Assembly: GCF_000331575.1 (NCBI RefSeq)
Contig: NZ_KB223527.1
Span: 1 to 64,000, forward strand
DNA: 64,000 nucleotides
Direction of reading: 5' to 3'
DNA from: Calidifontibacillus oryziterrae
GTDB taxonomy: Bacteria; Bacillota; Bacilli; Bacillales; Bacillaceae_J
In this document: positions 41,616-50,515 of the stretch, one piece after another
Numbering within the stretch: position 1 is the first letter of the stretch
Layout of the letters: every line of letters begins with the position of its first letter
Translations under genes and position numbers: made by a program
Notes under the pieces: generated by a model
Databases searched by the model: none
Told to the model about the DNA's origin: nothing
What the model saw: the letters and a program-made list of their open reading frames with translations, nothing else

Positions 41616-42276
41616 ACTTAAATGAATATGTCCAAAATCGTTCGGTCGTAAATGATTTAAGCACTTCCGGATCTTTATTTTTTAACTTATTTGGTAATTC
41701 TTTCATAAAGCCGGATGCTTGTGTTTCATGTGCTAAAATACAAGCAATTTTTTTATCGATAACCATTGAGACATCTATATATACATCCGGTTTCCCTAGT
41801 TTTTCAATGCAGTCATTTGAAAATGCTAGGCAGTATAATTTTGGACGTCTTGGTTCGGGGATTTGCTTCATCGCCTGAACAACAGCATAGCCTGTAGCAT
41901 CATGGTCAGGATGGACACTATAGCCTGGATAAAACGTAATAACAAGTGACGGCTTTACTTCCTCAATGATCTTCAGAAAACGATCTGCTAAATCAGTTAC
42001 GTCCTCAAATTCTAACGTTTTGTCACGCAAGCCAAGCATTCGTAAATCTTCAATTCCAATCGCGTTTGCAGCATTAATAAGCTCATTTTTACGAATTTGT
42101 GGCAACGTTTCACGATTTGCAATTGGCGGATTTCCCATATTCCGCCCCATTTCACCAAGCGTACAGCAAACATACGTTACTGGTATGCCTTTTTCAGTAT
42201 GTAAAGCAATGGTTCCAGAAACACCAAATGCTTCATCATCTGGATGTGGAAATATAACTAAAACACGGCTCTCCAT
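41614..42276 (-). CDS. bshB2: Bacillithiol biosynthesis deacetylase BshB2
   Basis: A 220-residue LmbE/PIG-L-type zinc deacetylase: HPDDEAFG (10-14 core) supplies the first His/Asp pair and HPDHDATGY the second His. It removes the acetyl group from GlcNAc-malate to give GlcN-malate in bacillithiol synthesis. The ATG at 42276 follows GGAGTG and gives the size and start usual for BshB2; earlier in-frame starts overlap the yojF gene. It lies 43 bases after yojF, as in Bacillus subtilis (yojG). Paralogous enzyme BshB1 is usually encoded elsewhere. Confidence 0.9.
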   Translation of the reverse strand: MESRVLVIFPHPDDEAFGVSGTIALHTEKGIPVTYVCCTLGEMGRNMGNPPIANRETLPQIRKNELINAANAIGIEDLRMLGLRDKTLEFEDVTDLADRFLKIIEEVKPSLVITFYPGYSVHPDHDATGYAVVQAMKQIPEPRRPKLYCLAFSNDCIEKLGKPDVYIDVSMVIDKKIACILAHETQASGFMKELPNKLKNKDPEVLKSFTTERFWTYSFK

Positions 42277-42319
42277 GTAAACACTCCAATCTATATCTCG
42301 TCGTTTCGTTTCGTTCGAT

Positions 42320-42667
42320 CTAGTTGAACGGTTGTACGCCAATTTGACAGGCAACCGCAAGTTTACCGTCACGATCGTGACCGGCCAATAACAATCTGTC
42401 TTTTCCATCTACTTCATAGTGGGTTAAGCCTTCAGCATAAACCCAGCCTTGGTCCATTTTCATACCAACGCGGTACGGACCATTTCCAGTAATTTTCGCA
42501 TGCTGATAACGGATTAATCCGTTGCGAATATAGGCACCAACAGTCATGGCAGCCTCATTTTTATGGGAAGCATATGCTCCGTTTGTTGTTTCTAAATGTA
42601 AAAATAGCTCCTTGCCATTGAATTCATTAAGCTTGTTTTGTACAACAGAAGGGTTAATTGGTTTCAA
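42320..42667 (-). CDS. yojF: YojF (DUF1806), partner of bshB2
   Basis: A 115-residue protein with the DUF1806 pattern MKPINPSVVQNKLNEFNGKE, GAYIRNGLIRY and VGMKMDQGWVYAEGLTHYEV. It is always found beside bshB2 (yojG), so an accessory role in bacillithiol synthesis is likely though unproven. Start ATG at 42667 behind GGGAGG. Confidence 0.85.
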   Translation of the reverse strand: MKPINPSVVQNKLNEFNGKELFLHLETTNGAYASHKNEAAMTVGAYIRNGLIRYQHAKITGNGPYRVGMKMDQGWVYAEGLTHYEVDGKDRLLLAGHDRDGKLAVACQIGVQPFN

Positions 42668-42855
42668 TGCAAATCCTCCCTCAAAAATTAATCATGTCGA
42701 CTATTTTATCTTATTAAAAATCGTTGGTAATCACAAATAGTATGTTTCATTATCGATTATGTGACTGCAATAGAAAGGAAGATAATTAATATTAAGGAAG
42801 ATAACTAATATTATAGAAAGTAAGATAAAGTCTTTACGTTTCATTACATCATCCT

Positions 42856-43338
42856 TTAATCTTTTTTTGTAATGTCTAAAAATTGAGCACCTGTTGCAGC
42901 CGCCAGTTGGGTTGGTTCAATTTCAATTTGTGTTCCTATTTTGCCAGCACTAACAATAATTACATCATAATTTGTTGCACTACTGTCAACGTATGTAGGA
43001 TAATTCTTTTTCATACCAATTGGAGAACATCCCCCACGAATATAGCCCGTCCATTTTTGCAAATCTTTGACTGGAAGCATTTCAAGCTTCTTTTCCCCTG
43101 CTGCTTTTGCAGCTTTTTTTAAATCTAGTTCACAAGCTACAGGAATAACGAAAACATAAAGGTTTTGGCCGTTATGGGATACTAAAGTTTTAAATACCAT
43201 TTCCTTCGGTTTGTTTATTTTTTCAGCAACGTCTATTCCGCTGATCATCCCATCACCAGCGTCGTATGAGTACATATTATATTTTACTTTTTTCTTATCA
43301 AGAATTCTCATTGCATTAGTTTTGATGAGTTTACTCAA
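42856..43338 (-). CDS. ybaK: Cys-tRNA(Pro)/aminoacyl-tRNA deacylase (YbaK/EbsC family)
   Basis: A 160-residue YbaK-type editing protein: TNAMRILDKKKVKYNMYSY, then PKEMVFKTLVSHNGQNLYVF, CELDLKKAAKAAG and GGCSPIGMKKNYPTYVD. It hydrolyses mischarged Cys-tRNA(Pro) in trans. The catalytic Lys in VFKTLV is present. The TTG at 43338 is six bases after AAGGTG and is preferred; the in-frame GTG at 43347 sits within that same site. Single gene. Confidence 0.85.
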   Translation of the reverse strand: MSKLIKTNAMRILDKKKVKYNMYSYDAGDGMISGIDVAEKINKPKEMVFKTLVSHNGQNLYVFVIPVACELDLKKAAKAAGEKKLEMLPVKDLQKWTGYIRGGCSPIGMKKNYPTYVDSSATNYDVIIVSAGKIGTQIEIEPTQLAAATGAQFLDITKKD

Positions 43339-43723
43339 TTCGTTCACCTTTTTCGTTGTTATATTTGGATATTATTTAGCTCTTTTTTTATTCATAGACT
43401 CATTCTTCATGAAAATTTTACTATAATCGTAATCCCAATTAAAAGGAAAAACAAAAAATTAGAAAGATTTCGATAAAGATAATTCTTACTTTAAACAATT
43501 GGAACTACTAACTTCACAAGATAATTGCATAATATTCAACCAAATAGTCCTTATATTGCCATAATTTTTTAATATAACGACATTTAATTCGTGTTAAAAT
43601 TTGGTCAAACGATTGCTGTGTGTGATTACTTTTACTGTTAAATACATCGCTTTGTAATCAGTAGCGTTACAGCAAATACTTTACATTATGATGAAATTGA
43701 CAGAAGAAGGGAATTCTTGATCA
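43339..43723. other. Intergenic stretch upstream of the EAL-HDOD gene
   Basis: No gene, strong terminator or convincing operator was seen. AT-rich throughout. Confidence 0.5.
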
Positions 43724-44977
43724 ATGGAAGTGTATGTTGCCAAACAGCCGATTTTTGATAATAAGGAAAGTATTATCGCCTATGAATTACTGTACAGAAG
43801 TAGCAAAGATAATTTTTATAACGGTACTGATGGTGATAAAGCTACGTCAGAGGTCATTGTAAATAGTTTTTTAAATATAGGAATTAAAGATCTTTCTGAT
43901 GGGAAACCATGCTTTGTCAATTTTACTGAAAATTTACTAAAGTTAAAACTTCCTACATATTTTAGTCCGCTAAATTTGGTAATTGAAATCTTAGAAAACG
44001 TTCCAATCACGAAGGAATTAATTGAAATTTGTAAGGAATTAAAGGCACTGGGCTATAAAATAGCTCTTGATGACTTTTTTTTAATGCATGGAAATGATTT
44101 AACGTTGGAGCTACTCAGAATCGTCGATATTGTTAAGATAGATTTTTTAGCAACATCAAGGGGAGCACGTCTGGACTTAAAAAAATACTTGCAAGCTTAT
44201 GACTTGATCTTTTTAGGGGAAAAAATTGAAACAAGAGAAGACTATGAAAAAGCGATTGAAGATGACTATGCCTATTTTCAAGGTTATTTTTTTAGTAAAC
44301 CGATAATCCTGCAAAGTCATGATATCCCCTTCTATTTTCAATCATATTTCGGTGTGCTTGAGGAGCTTGAATCACCTGAACCTGATTTAGACCATATTAC
44401 AACTGTCATCGAAAGGGATATTTCGCTCTCATATAAGTTATTAAAACTTATAAATTCTCCAGCTATTCGACCAAAATATGAAATAAGTTCAATTAAACAA
44501 GCGATTGTACTGTTAGGTTTAATTGAAATAAAAAAATGGATCTATGTTCTTGCGATTAGAGGGTTGCAAAATGAAAAACCTGATCCGACTTTAAGTGAGC
44601 TTATTCAATTAAGTTTAAGCAGAGCGAAATTTGGTGAATTATTAGGAGAAATCGAGGACAATCACCAATATAAATCGAAATACTTTCTGCTTGGCTTGTT
44701 ATCGTATATGGATTCATTTTTGCATTTACCAATGGCAACGATCCTTGAAGGTTTACCGATAACGCAAGATATAAGAGCGGCCTTATTAGGCGAAGAAAAC
44801 CATTTGAAGCACGTATTAGATTTAATGGTAGTAGCCGAACGATTTAAAAAATATAGTAATGCGCTAGCGAGATATCCATATAAACTATCGGATGCAGAGC
44901 TTTTTGATCTTTATGTAAAAGCTAACTCTTGGGCAAGTGAATTTATTATGCAATTAAACGAGGGCATTCGAGAATGA
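43724..44977 (+). CDS. EAL-HDOD domain protein (YuxH-type)
   Basis: A 417-residue protein. Residues ~1-190 are an EAL-like domain (QPIFDNKESIIAYELLYRSS; ELL replaces the catalytic EAL and other metal ligands are changed, so phosphodiesterase activity is unlikely), and ~200-390 an HDOD domain (DISLSYKLLKLINSPAI, LGLIEIKKWIYVLA). Such fusions are cyclic-di-GMP-related or general signalling scaffolds; the Bacillus homologue is YuxH. The ATG at 43724 follows GAAGGG. The stop lies in a terminator. Monocistronic. Confidence 0.85.
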   Translation: MEVYVAKQPIFDNKESIIAYELLYRSSKDNFYNGTDGDKATSEVIVNSFLNIGIKDLSDGKPCFVNFTENLLKLKLPTYFSPLNLVIEILENVPITKELIEICKELKALGYKIALDDFFLMHGNDLTLELLRIVDIVKIDFLATSRGARLDLKKYLQAYDLIFLGEKIETREDYEKAIEDDYAYFQGYFFSKPIILQSHDIPFYFQSYFGVLEELESPEPDLDHITTVIERDISLSYKLLKLINSPAIRPKYEISSIKQAIVLLGLIEIKKWIYVLAIRGLQNEKPDPTLSELIQLSLSRAKFGELLGEIEDNHQYKSKYFLLGLLSYMDSFLHLPMATILEGLPITQDIRAALLGEENHLKHVLDLMVVAERFKKYSNALARYPYKLSDAELFDLYVKANSWASEFIMQLNEGIRE

Positions 44978-44990
44978 ATGCCCTTTTGTT
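44962..44990 (+). terminator. Intrinsic terminator of the EAL-HDOD gene
   Basis: GGGCATTC and GAATGCCC pair with a six-base loop, then TTTTGTTTT; the TGA stop is in the loop. Confidence 0.85.
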
Positions 44991-45546
44991 TTATGTGTTA
45001 TTTTATGAATTTTATAAAAGGCTCTTTTGCCTTATCATTCGTAGTTTAGTTTCCCTTTTAAAATAATTTTTGTATTAGCATAATGACTCCTGCCAGGAGC
45101 CAGACTAAAACTCTAGGTCATATCGGTGGCAAATATGATTTCCGCTCGGTTTTAGAATTTGGATTTAGACCTCAAGTGCTCTGATTTCCACAATTTTTCT
45201 GATTATTCAATTCTTTTTCCATTGGAAGCCCCCCTATCTTGCAATAACATTTACCAGGTAAATTAGCTAGTATATTGAATTATACGGACATACTTCTGTT
45301 ATTTTGGATAATAAGCTATTACATTTGCTTTTACGGACATACGTTCCGTTATTTTGGATAATAAGCTATTACATTTCCTTTTACGGACATACGTTCCGCT
45401 AATTGATCGAATAGAAGCAACTTTTGACCAATTTTAATCAAATAAGGGATCTTGAGTCCGCAATAATAACAGAATTACTAGATTTAGAAAAAATAAGGGA
45501 TCTGGTGTCCGCAAAATGTTCATTTAAAACAGATAGTAGGAAGTAT
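44991..45546. other. Intergenic stretch with repeats
   Basis: Contains the ~50-bp direct repeats at 45284-45400 and two copies of AATAAGGGATCT(T/G)G(A/T)GTCCGC at about 45445 and 45491. A short plus-strand frame at 45081-45182 (33 codons, no ribosome binding site) was not accepted as a gene. Confidence 0.55.
45284..45400. repeat. Two and a half tandem copies of a ~50-bp unit
   Basis: ACGGACATACNTTCYGTTAT then TTTGGATAATAAGCTATTAC begins at 45284, 45333 and 45383 with 49/50-bp spacing. Each unit contains GGACATACGTTCCG-like dyads. Non-coding. Confidence 0.75.
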
Positions 45547-46323
45547 TTACAATATATCAAACCAAATTTTAACAGCGGTTGCAAAAATTAACAATGCTAA
45601 AAGAACCTGCAAAATTTTTGTGTTAATTTTTTTACCTGACATTGCTCCTAGCGGTGCTGCGATTAAGCTAGCAACAATCATGATAAACGCTGGGAAATAA
45701 TCGATTTGCCCTGTTGTTATTTTTCCAACAGTTGAGCCAATCGATGAAATAAATGTAATCGCTAATGAAGATGCGATCGTCATTCTTGTTGGTATTTTTA
45801 AAACAACAAGCATAATTGGTACAAGTAAGAATGCACCAGCAGCACCAACAATTCCTGCACCAATCCCTACAATAAAAGCAAGCGATGCAGCTAGCGCTTT
45901 ATTAAATTTCACTTCATCAAGGGGAATATCGTCCAAGCCCTTTTTTGAAATAAACATCATCACCGCTGCAATCGTAGCTAAAATGGCATAAATAATGTTA
46001 ATACCACCTTCTGACATAAGCTTTGAACCATAGCCACCAATGAAGCTACCCATTAAAATACTAATTCCCATGTAAGTAATCAATGGTTTATTTAAATAAC
46101 CGTCTTTCCGATACGCCCAAACACCACTAATCGTTGCGAAAAATACTTGTATGGCACTTATTCCAGATACTTCATGAGCACTAAACGCAGCGATGCCAAA
46201 TAGCGGTGGAATATATAATAACATCGGATATTTCACAATTGAGCCGCCTATTCCTACCATTCCTGAAATATATGAACCTATAAAACCTATTAAAAAAATT
46301 GTGAAAATAAAACCGAGGTCCAT
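45547..46323 (-). CDS. TauE/SafE (TSUP) family sulfite/sulfonate exporter-like protein
   Basis: A 258-residue membrane protein with about eight hydrophobic segments in two TSUP halves ([20 protein letters not shown] and [20 protein letters not shown]). It probably moves sulfite, sulfonates or thiosulfate across the membrane. Start ATG at 46323 behind GGGAGG. Same strand as the rhodanese/TusA genes, with an intervening terminator, a grouping also seen in the Bacillus subtilis yrk cluster (YrkJ). Confidence 0.85.
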   Translation of the reverse strand: MDLGFIFTIFLIGFIGSYISGMVGIGGSIVKYPMLLYIPPLFGIAAFSAHEVSGISAIQVFFATISGVWAYRKDGYLNKPLITYMGISILMGSFIGGYGSKLMSEGGINIIYAILATIAAVMMFISKKGLDDIPLDEVKFNKALAASLAFIVGIGAGIVGAAGAFLLVPIMLVVLKIPTRMTIASSLAITFISSIGSTVGKITTGQIDYFPAFIMIVASLIAAPLGAMSGKKINTKILQVLLALLIFATAVKIWFDIL

Positions 46324-46420
46324 GAATTTACCTCCCTCTATAAAATAAATGTGGATATATCAACATTTTGAGCCATTGATGGAGTATCGATAAATTTTTT
46401 ATTCGACATACTCTCTCGAA

Positions 46421-46448
46421 AAAAGGGGCCTAAAAACAGGTCCCTTTT
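46421..46448 (-). terminator. Terminator of the rhodanese-MBL gene
   Basis: GGGCCT and AGGTCCC pair around a short A-rich loop with a T run on the minus strand. Confidence 0.6.
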
Positions 46449-46561
46449 GTTTTGTACATGTTAACTTTATACCTTTTTCTCATTTTTTAGCAATCCTTTA
46501 AATCTTTAATCGACTATTTAAAAAATTATCATTCATGAATGATTACTAAAATTAGTGATCA

Positions 46562-47695
46562 CTAGTCAGCATGATGAACAGCACAACGATTTGGACCAAT
46601 CTCTAACTCTTGCATTCTATCACTGTTTGCTACTTCAATGCCTTTGTTAATGGCGATAATATCCTCAAAATTTGGTGGTTTGACAGAGCTTGCAGATTTT
46701 TCAACTTGCTCCAAAAAGTCCTGTTCAGTTGTATTAAATATTTTTTCGTTTCGCAATCTAATACAACCGAGTGTAGCACCTATATAGCCTGTATCGTTAA
46801 TTTCCTCATCAAGACTAGCATAGTGTGCTGGAAGCACAATGACATCATCGGCAATTTCGGCAACCTTTGAATAGACGGTATTATATAAATCCTTTGCCCA
46901 CTCACGAACTTTGTTGCCTAAATCTGGACGACCTAATCCACTTACAAAAATCGTATCTCCAGAAAATAATATTTTTTTATTAACGAAGAACGAAACACTT
47001 CCAGGTGTGTGACCCGGTGTTTTTACTGCTAAAACTTCAACTGAAATGTTGTTAAATTCAATATTTTCGTGCTCTTCTAATGGTAAAAAATCAAAAGTTG
47101 CCCCTTCGCTCCTCATCAAATAATAAGCTGCTCCAACCTTTTTTGCTAACGCATTGCCGCCGGAAATATGATCAGCATGAAGATGTGAATCGACAATATG
47201 AGTAATTTTTGCCCCTTCTTCTTGTGCAGCAACCTCATATTCATCGATAAATCTCGATGGATCAACTATAAGTGCTTCCCCTTTAGAAACAACCATATAA
47301 GAAAGGCAACCTTTCCCTACTCGTACAAATTGAAAAACAGAAATATCCTGATCCTCATAAACCTTTGTTTTATGCAGAAATTCGCTCCAAGACTTCATTC
47401 CACCTTCAAGGTAGGATGAACTTATTCCTGCTTCATCTAGAAACTCTGCTACCATTTGCGACGAGCCTTCCTTTGCACAAACAACTAACACTTCCTTATC
47501 CACTGGAAGCTGATCTTTAATTGGAGCTATTCCATCAAGTAATTCAAAGTACGGCTTGTTAAAATACGTAAAATTTTCCCCTTCAATTTTCCAATCGTTA
47601 AAATCACTTTCATTTCGAACATCCAAAATAAACAAGTTTTCCTTATTTAAAGCCATATTGGTTATTTCTTTAGCCGTCATAACTGTTACAGCCAT
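46562..47695 (-). CDS. Rhodanese-metallo-beta-lactamase fusion, persulfide dioxygenase-like
   Basis: A 377-residue fusion. The N-terminal rhodanese domain (~5-110) has a Cys73 active site in VVCAKEGSSQ. The C-terminal MBL domain (~120-350) carries HLHADH (171-176), His229 and Asp247 (FSGDTIF), as in persulfide dioxygenases (ETHE1, CstB). It would oxidise low-molecular-weight persulfides to sulfite/thiosulfate. The order rhodanese then MBL is the reverse of CstB. The start ATG at 47695 has its ribosome binding site inside a CsoR-like operator. Related to Bacillus subtilis YrkH. Confidence 0.85.
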   Translation of the reverse strand: MAVTVMTAKEITNMALNKENLFILDVRNESDFNDWKIEGENFTYFNKPYFELLDGIAPIKDQLPVDKEVLVVCAKEGSSQMVAEFLDEAGISSSYLEGGMKSWSEFLHKTKVYEDQDISVFQFVRVGKGCLSYMVVSKGEALIVDPSRFIDEYEVAAQEEGAKITHIVDSHLHADHISGGNALAKKVGAAYYLMRSEGATFDFLPLEEHENIEFNNISVEVLAVKTPGHTPGSVSFFVNKKILFSGDTIFVSGLGRPDLGNKVREWAKDLYNTVYSKVAEIADDVIVLPAHYASLDEEINDTGYIGATLGCIRLRNEKIFNTTEQDFLEQVEKSASSVKPPNFEDIIAINKGIEVANSDRMQELEIGPNRCAVHHAD

Positions 47696-47701
47696 GTCTA
47701 T

Positions 47702-47719
47702 ATTACCCCCTTAGGTATA
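47702..47719 (-). promoter_or_regulatory. CsoR/CstR-like operator overlapping the ribosome binding site
   Basis: On the minus strand ATACCTAAGGGGGTAAT is a near palindrome of the ATACCC...GGGTAT type recognised by copper- or persulfide-sensing CsoR/CstR repressors. It overlaps AAGGGGG, the ribosome binding site of the rhodanese-MBL gene. Confidence 0.6.
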
Positions 47720-47809
47720 TTTTTAGCTAAAAAAAATCGCAAAAATAGTTGGTTCCACTTGCAGACTTTTGGTAAATTAGTTGTTAAACGTCTCTATATA
47801 TGAATTGGT

Positions 47810-48205
47810 TTAAAAAGTAAGCGTGATATCTGCATCCTTTGCAAACTCTAGAAATGTAACCGCTCCACCAACTTCAACCCCATCCACAAACGCATCATTT
47901 CCTAGTCCCATTACATCCATTGTCATTTGACAACCAATAAATTTTACATCCATCTCCTGTGCCATCCCTACTAATTCCGGAATTGATGGAATATTAGCAT
48001 TTACGAACCCTGCTGCAATATGTTCCTTTCCTGCAGGCATTGATAGCTGCCCATTTGCTTCTTTATGAATTAAATTTAAACCTTCAAATGTAAAGAATAT
48101 TGCAACTTCAAAATCTGTTGCTGCAGCAGCTGTAGCAATATTAAACACCTTGTAAGCATCAAATACCCCACCATTACTTGCAATAATTGCGACTTTTTTG
48201 CTCAT
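47810..48205 (-). CDS. DsrE/YrkE-type sulfur-transfer protein
   Basis: A 131-residue DsrE-fold protein: KKVAIIASNGGVFDAYKVFN, 'AAATDFEVAIFFTFEGLNLI' and KFIGCQMTMDVMGL with Cys near 94. It would carry sulfane sulfur on that Cys. The ATG at 48205 follows AGGAGG; the longer frame upstream lacks a site. It is next to the TusA-rhodanese gene, matching yrkE/yrkF order in Bacillus. Confidence 0.8.
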   Translation of the reverse strand: MSKKVAIIASNGGVFDAYKVFNIATAAAATDFEVAIFFTFEGLNLIHKEANGQLSMPAGKEHIAAGFVNANIPSIPELVGMAQEMDVKFIGCQMTMDVMGLGNDAFVDGVEVGGAVTFLEFAKDADITLTF

Positions 48206-48278
48206 TATTTGTTCCTCCTCATAATATTTATATGTTTTATTTATGAATCTGATCATTTTGCAGATTCATTGTTTAACG

Positions 48279-48851
48279 CTAGAAATTTAAACTAGTTGTT
48301 TTACCTGTCCATTCAGTCATTCCTGGAATCACATTATAGACGTTTTGAAAGCCGTTTTCTGCTAATTTTCGAGCTGCAAGATCACTGCGGTTACCAGTCC
48401 GACAAATCACATAGATTTCCTTATTTTTATCCAACTCAGACATGCGAATCTCTAATTCTCCTAAAGGAATTGATAATGAATTTGGTATGTGATTAAAACC
48501 ATATTCAGCATATTCTCTAACATCGACTACCATAATATTTTCATCATTTAATTTTGCCTCTAGTTCTTGATTGTTCACGACATTAGGATGTGTTTTTTCA
48601 ATATGATCATCATTTGCAGATTTTCTGATAAAGTGTTTCAACACATCACCATCTTCGAGCGTTCCTAAATATTGATGTCCCGTACTTTCTGCCCATGCTT
48701 TAATATCAGTTTTAGATCCTTTATCAGTTGCCTGTATTTCTAAAACGAGACCACCATCCAAATCGTTCATCGCTTTTCTTGTTTTGACAATTGGCATTGG
48801 GCAAGCTAGCCCCTTTGCATCAAGAATTACATTTGCTTTGATTGTACTCAT
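48279..48851 (-). CDS. TusA-rhodanese fusion (YrkF-type)
   Basis: A 190-residue two-domain protein. TusA domain (~8-75) with active-site Cys17 in GLACPMPIVKTRKAM; rhodanese domain (~95-185) with Cys150 in VICRTGNRSD. Both Cys carry sulfane sulfur. It leads the transcript with the DsrE-like gene 73 bases downstream and is under a CsoR/CstR-like operator. Matches Bacillus YrkF. Start ATG at 48851 behind GGAGG. Confidence 0.85.
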   Translation of the reverse strand: MSTIKANVILDAKGLACPMPIVKTRKAMNDLDGGLVLEIQATDKGSKTDIKAWAESTGHQYLGTLEDGDVLKHFIRKSANDDHIEKTHPNVVNNQELEAKLNDENIMVVDVREYAEYGFNHIPNSLSIPLGELEIRMSELDKNKEIYVICRTGNRSDLAARKLAENGFQNVYNVIPGMTEWTGKTTSLNF

Positions 48852-48886
48852 TCCTAACCTCCATTTTTGAACTTATAATACAGTAT

Positions 48887-48904
48887 ATTACCCACGAGGG
48901 TATT
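48887..48904 (-). promoter_or_regulatory. CsoR/CstR-like operator of the TusA/DsrE genes
   Basis: AATACCCTCGTGGGTAAT (minus strand) is an almost perfect palindrome with ATACCC and GGGTAAT arms, 36 bases before the TusA-rhodanese start. The other, at 47702-47719, precedes the rhodanese-MBL gene. No CsoR/CstR-family gene is present in the window. Confidence 0.7.
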
Positions 48905-49000
48905 TAGAACAAAAAAATTTTTTCTTTATTTCTACTGTTTTTTTCTTTAAAGTATCATAAAATTACTCTGTCCTTCCTTCCCAAATCTGCTAATTATTTG

Positions 49001-49357
49001 CTACACCACTAAACCTATCCATGCTGATGTAAATGAAATTATGGTAGTTGTGACTATGTAAAAAATTGCAGTTTTCACTTTGTTCCCAACTAAGAGTTGA
49101 ACTGTTTCATTTCCAAAGGTTGAAAACGTTGTATAAGCACCGCAGAAGCCAATGCCAAAAATAAATATTGCCCAATCATTGATTAAACCTCTTAGTTGAA
49201 AATTCACAAGCAAGCCGAGCAGAAACGAGCCACTACTATTGATAAAAAACGTTCCAAACGGATAAATTACGCTTGACCTTTTAGATATAAATAACCCTAA
49301 ATGATACCGACATAAAGCCCCTGCAGCTCCACCTAATCCTATTAGTATATAATTCAT
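49001..49357 (-). CDS. crcB: Fluoride ion channel FluC (CrcB), second subunit
   Basis: A 118-residue protein with four transmembrane helices: GGAAGALCRYHLGLF, FFINSSGSFLLGLLVNF and FGIGFCGAYTTFSTFGNETV are the FluC signatures (Asn/Ser pore residues and TTFSTF). It exports fluoride as a dimer. TAATG overlaps the preceding gene's stop, and the ribosome binding site is in that gene's last codons. The pair may assemble as a heterodimer. Confidence 0.9.
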   Translation of the reverse strand: MNYILIGLGGAAGALCRYHLGLFISKRSSVIYPFGTFFINSSGSFLLGLLVNFQLRGLINDWAIFIFGIGFCGAYTTFSTFGNETVQLLVGNKVKTAIFYIVTTTIISFTSAWIGLVV

Positions 49358-49737
49358 TAGGCTGCTCCTTTCGCTACATTGGTCTTGCCTAAACGGTAGC
49401 CCAAATAAGCAAAGCCAATTCCGACTGTTATCGATGTAAAGCTATATAGGAAAGCGATCAATAATTGCTTATTTATTACTAAACGAATAGCTTCTACTGA
49501 GAAGGTTGAAAATGTTGTAAAGGAACCGAGAAAACCAGTTCCGATAAAAAGAGTTGCAAAATTGTTCATATCTTCCCGTTTGGCAAATGCTAGAAACCAC
49601 CCAAGAATAAAACATCCTATTATATTCACCACAAATGTTTCTAGCGGAAAGGCATCGTTCGTTTGGAGCCATTCTCCAACGGCAAATCTAGAAATTGCAC
49701 CCAAAAAACCGCCAATTGCAATTAAAATTACATTCAT
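49357..49737 (-). CDS. crcB: Fluoride ion channel FluC (CrcB), first subunit
   Basis: A 126-residue, four-helix protein with the same FluC signatures (AIGGFLGAISRFAVGEWLQT, FVVNIIGCFILGWFLAF, GTGFLGSFTTFSTFSVEAI). The ATG at 49737 has GAAGGTG eight bases upstream. Leads the two-gene fluC operon. No fluoride riboswitch could be recognised in the upstream leader, although one is common before such genes. Confidence 0.9.
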   Translation of the reverse strand: MNVILIAIGGFLGAISRFAVGEWLQTNDAFPLETFVVNIIGCFILGWFLAFAKREDMNNFATLFIGTGFLGSFTTFSTFSVEAIRLVINKQLLIAFLYSFTSITVGIGFAYLGYRLGKTNVAKGAA

Positions 49738-49990
49738 TTTCGTTACACCTTCATTTAGCAAAGTAATTTCATCAATTATCTATAGGAAAATCTCCTGTTG
49801 TAAATTATAAATTCCACTTTATTGTTCTTTATTGCGTAATTCATTGTCCGACCGCCGTATTCTGGAAAATACTGTAATATGTTTTTCGTTAAATCATATT
49901 TATATATTGATTGATTGATGCGGCTAATTTCCTCTTAACCGATCACTGTACCCACTCACATCCTTGATTTTATTGTATAATTCCAATAAA

Positions 49991-50018
49991 GAAAAGACCC
50001 CTAGAACAACTAGAGGTC
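49991..50018 (-). terminator. Terminator at the end of the catabolic cluster
   Basis: On the minus strand GACCTCTAG and CTAGGGGTC form a nine-base stem with a five-base loop followed by TTTTC. Confidence 0.75.
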
Positions 50019-50381
50019 TAAAACATGCTTAATTTATAAGTTTTGGATAACAACTTGAGCAATTTAATCCTAGCTATACTATTTCCTTTCTCGTCTAGCG
50101 CAGGTCCGAAGATGCCAATTCCAAATCGTCCTGGAACGGCACCGAGGATTCCGCCTGATACACCACTCTTGGCCGGAATGCCAATTTTTATCGCAAATTC
50201 GCAGGATGCATTATACATCCCACACGTCACCATAAATGTTTTACAAATCCGCGCTATATCAACAGGAATAATTTGCTTGCCATTTGATGGTTCAACTCCA
50301 TCCATTGCAAAGACCTGAACTTGTTATGATCCGCGCATCTTCAACTAACGCTTTCAGTTCTTCACTTGATTGACATGGCAT
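50018..50381 (-). pseudogene. Glutaminase gene with a large internal deletion
   Basis: The ATG at 50381 opens [20 protein letters not shown], which looks like the start of a GlsA-type glutaminase. After about 22 codons the sequence jumps, out of frame, to the C-terminal third: [20 protein letters not shown], then [20 protein letters not shown] and [20 protein letters not shown], ending at 50018. Roughly 190 residues, including the serine-lysine catalytic site, are gone. Inactive. It is the last gene of the cluster and carries the cluster terminator. Confidence 0.8.
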
Positions 50382-50515
50382 CTTCATCACCAATACTAGT
50401 ATGAACAACTATAAAGAGAAACAAACAGTAACCAAATTTTTTACATTGTTTAAAAAATGGAGAAAAAACTTTTGCGGGAAGTAGTAAAAACGAGAATAGA
50501 ATTTGAATTGAATTG

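Noticed and set aside
45081..45182. 33-codon frame starting MTPARSQTKTLGHIGGKYDF
   Set aside because: No ribosome binding site, no relative recognised, and it lies in a repeat-rich gap.
49738..50000. Fluoride (crcB) riboswitch upstream of fluC
   Set aside because: The leader has a GGAGATTTTCCTA stretch but not the conserved core of the motif; a covariance-model search would settle it.
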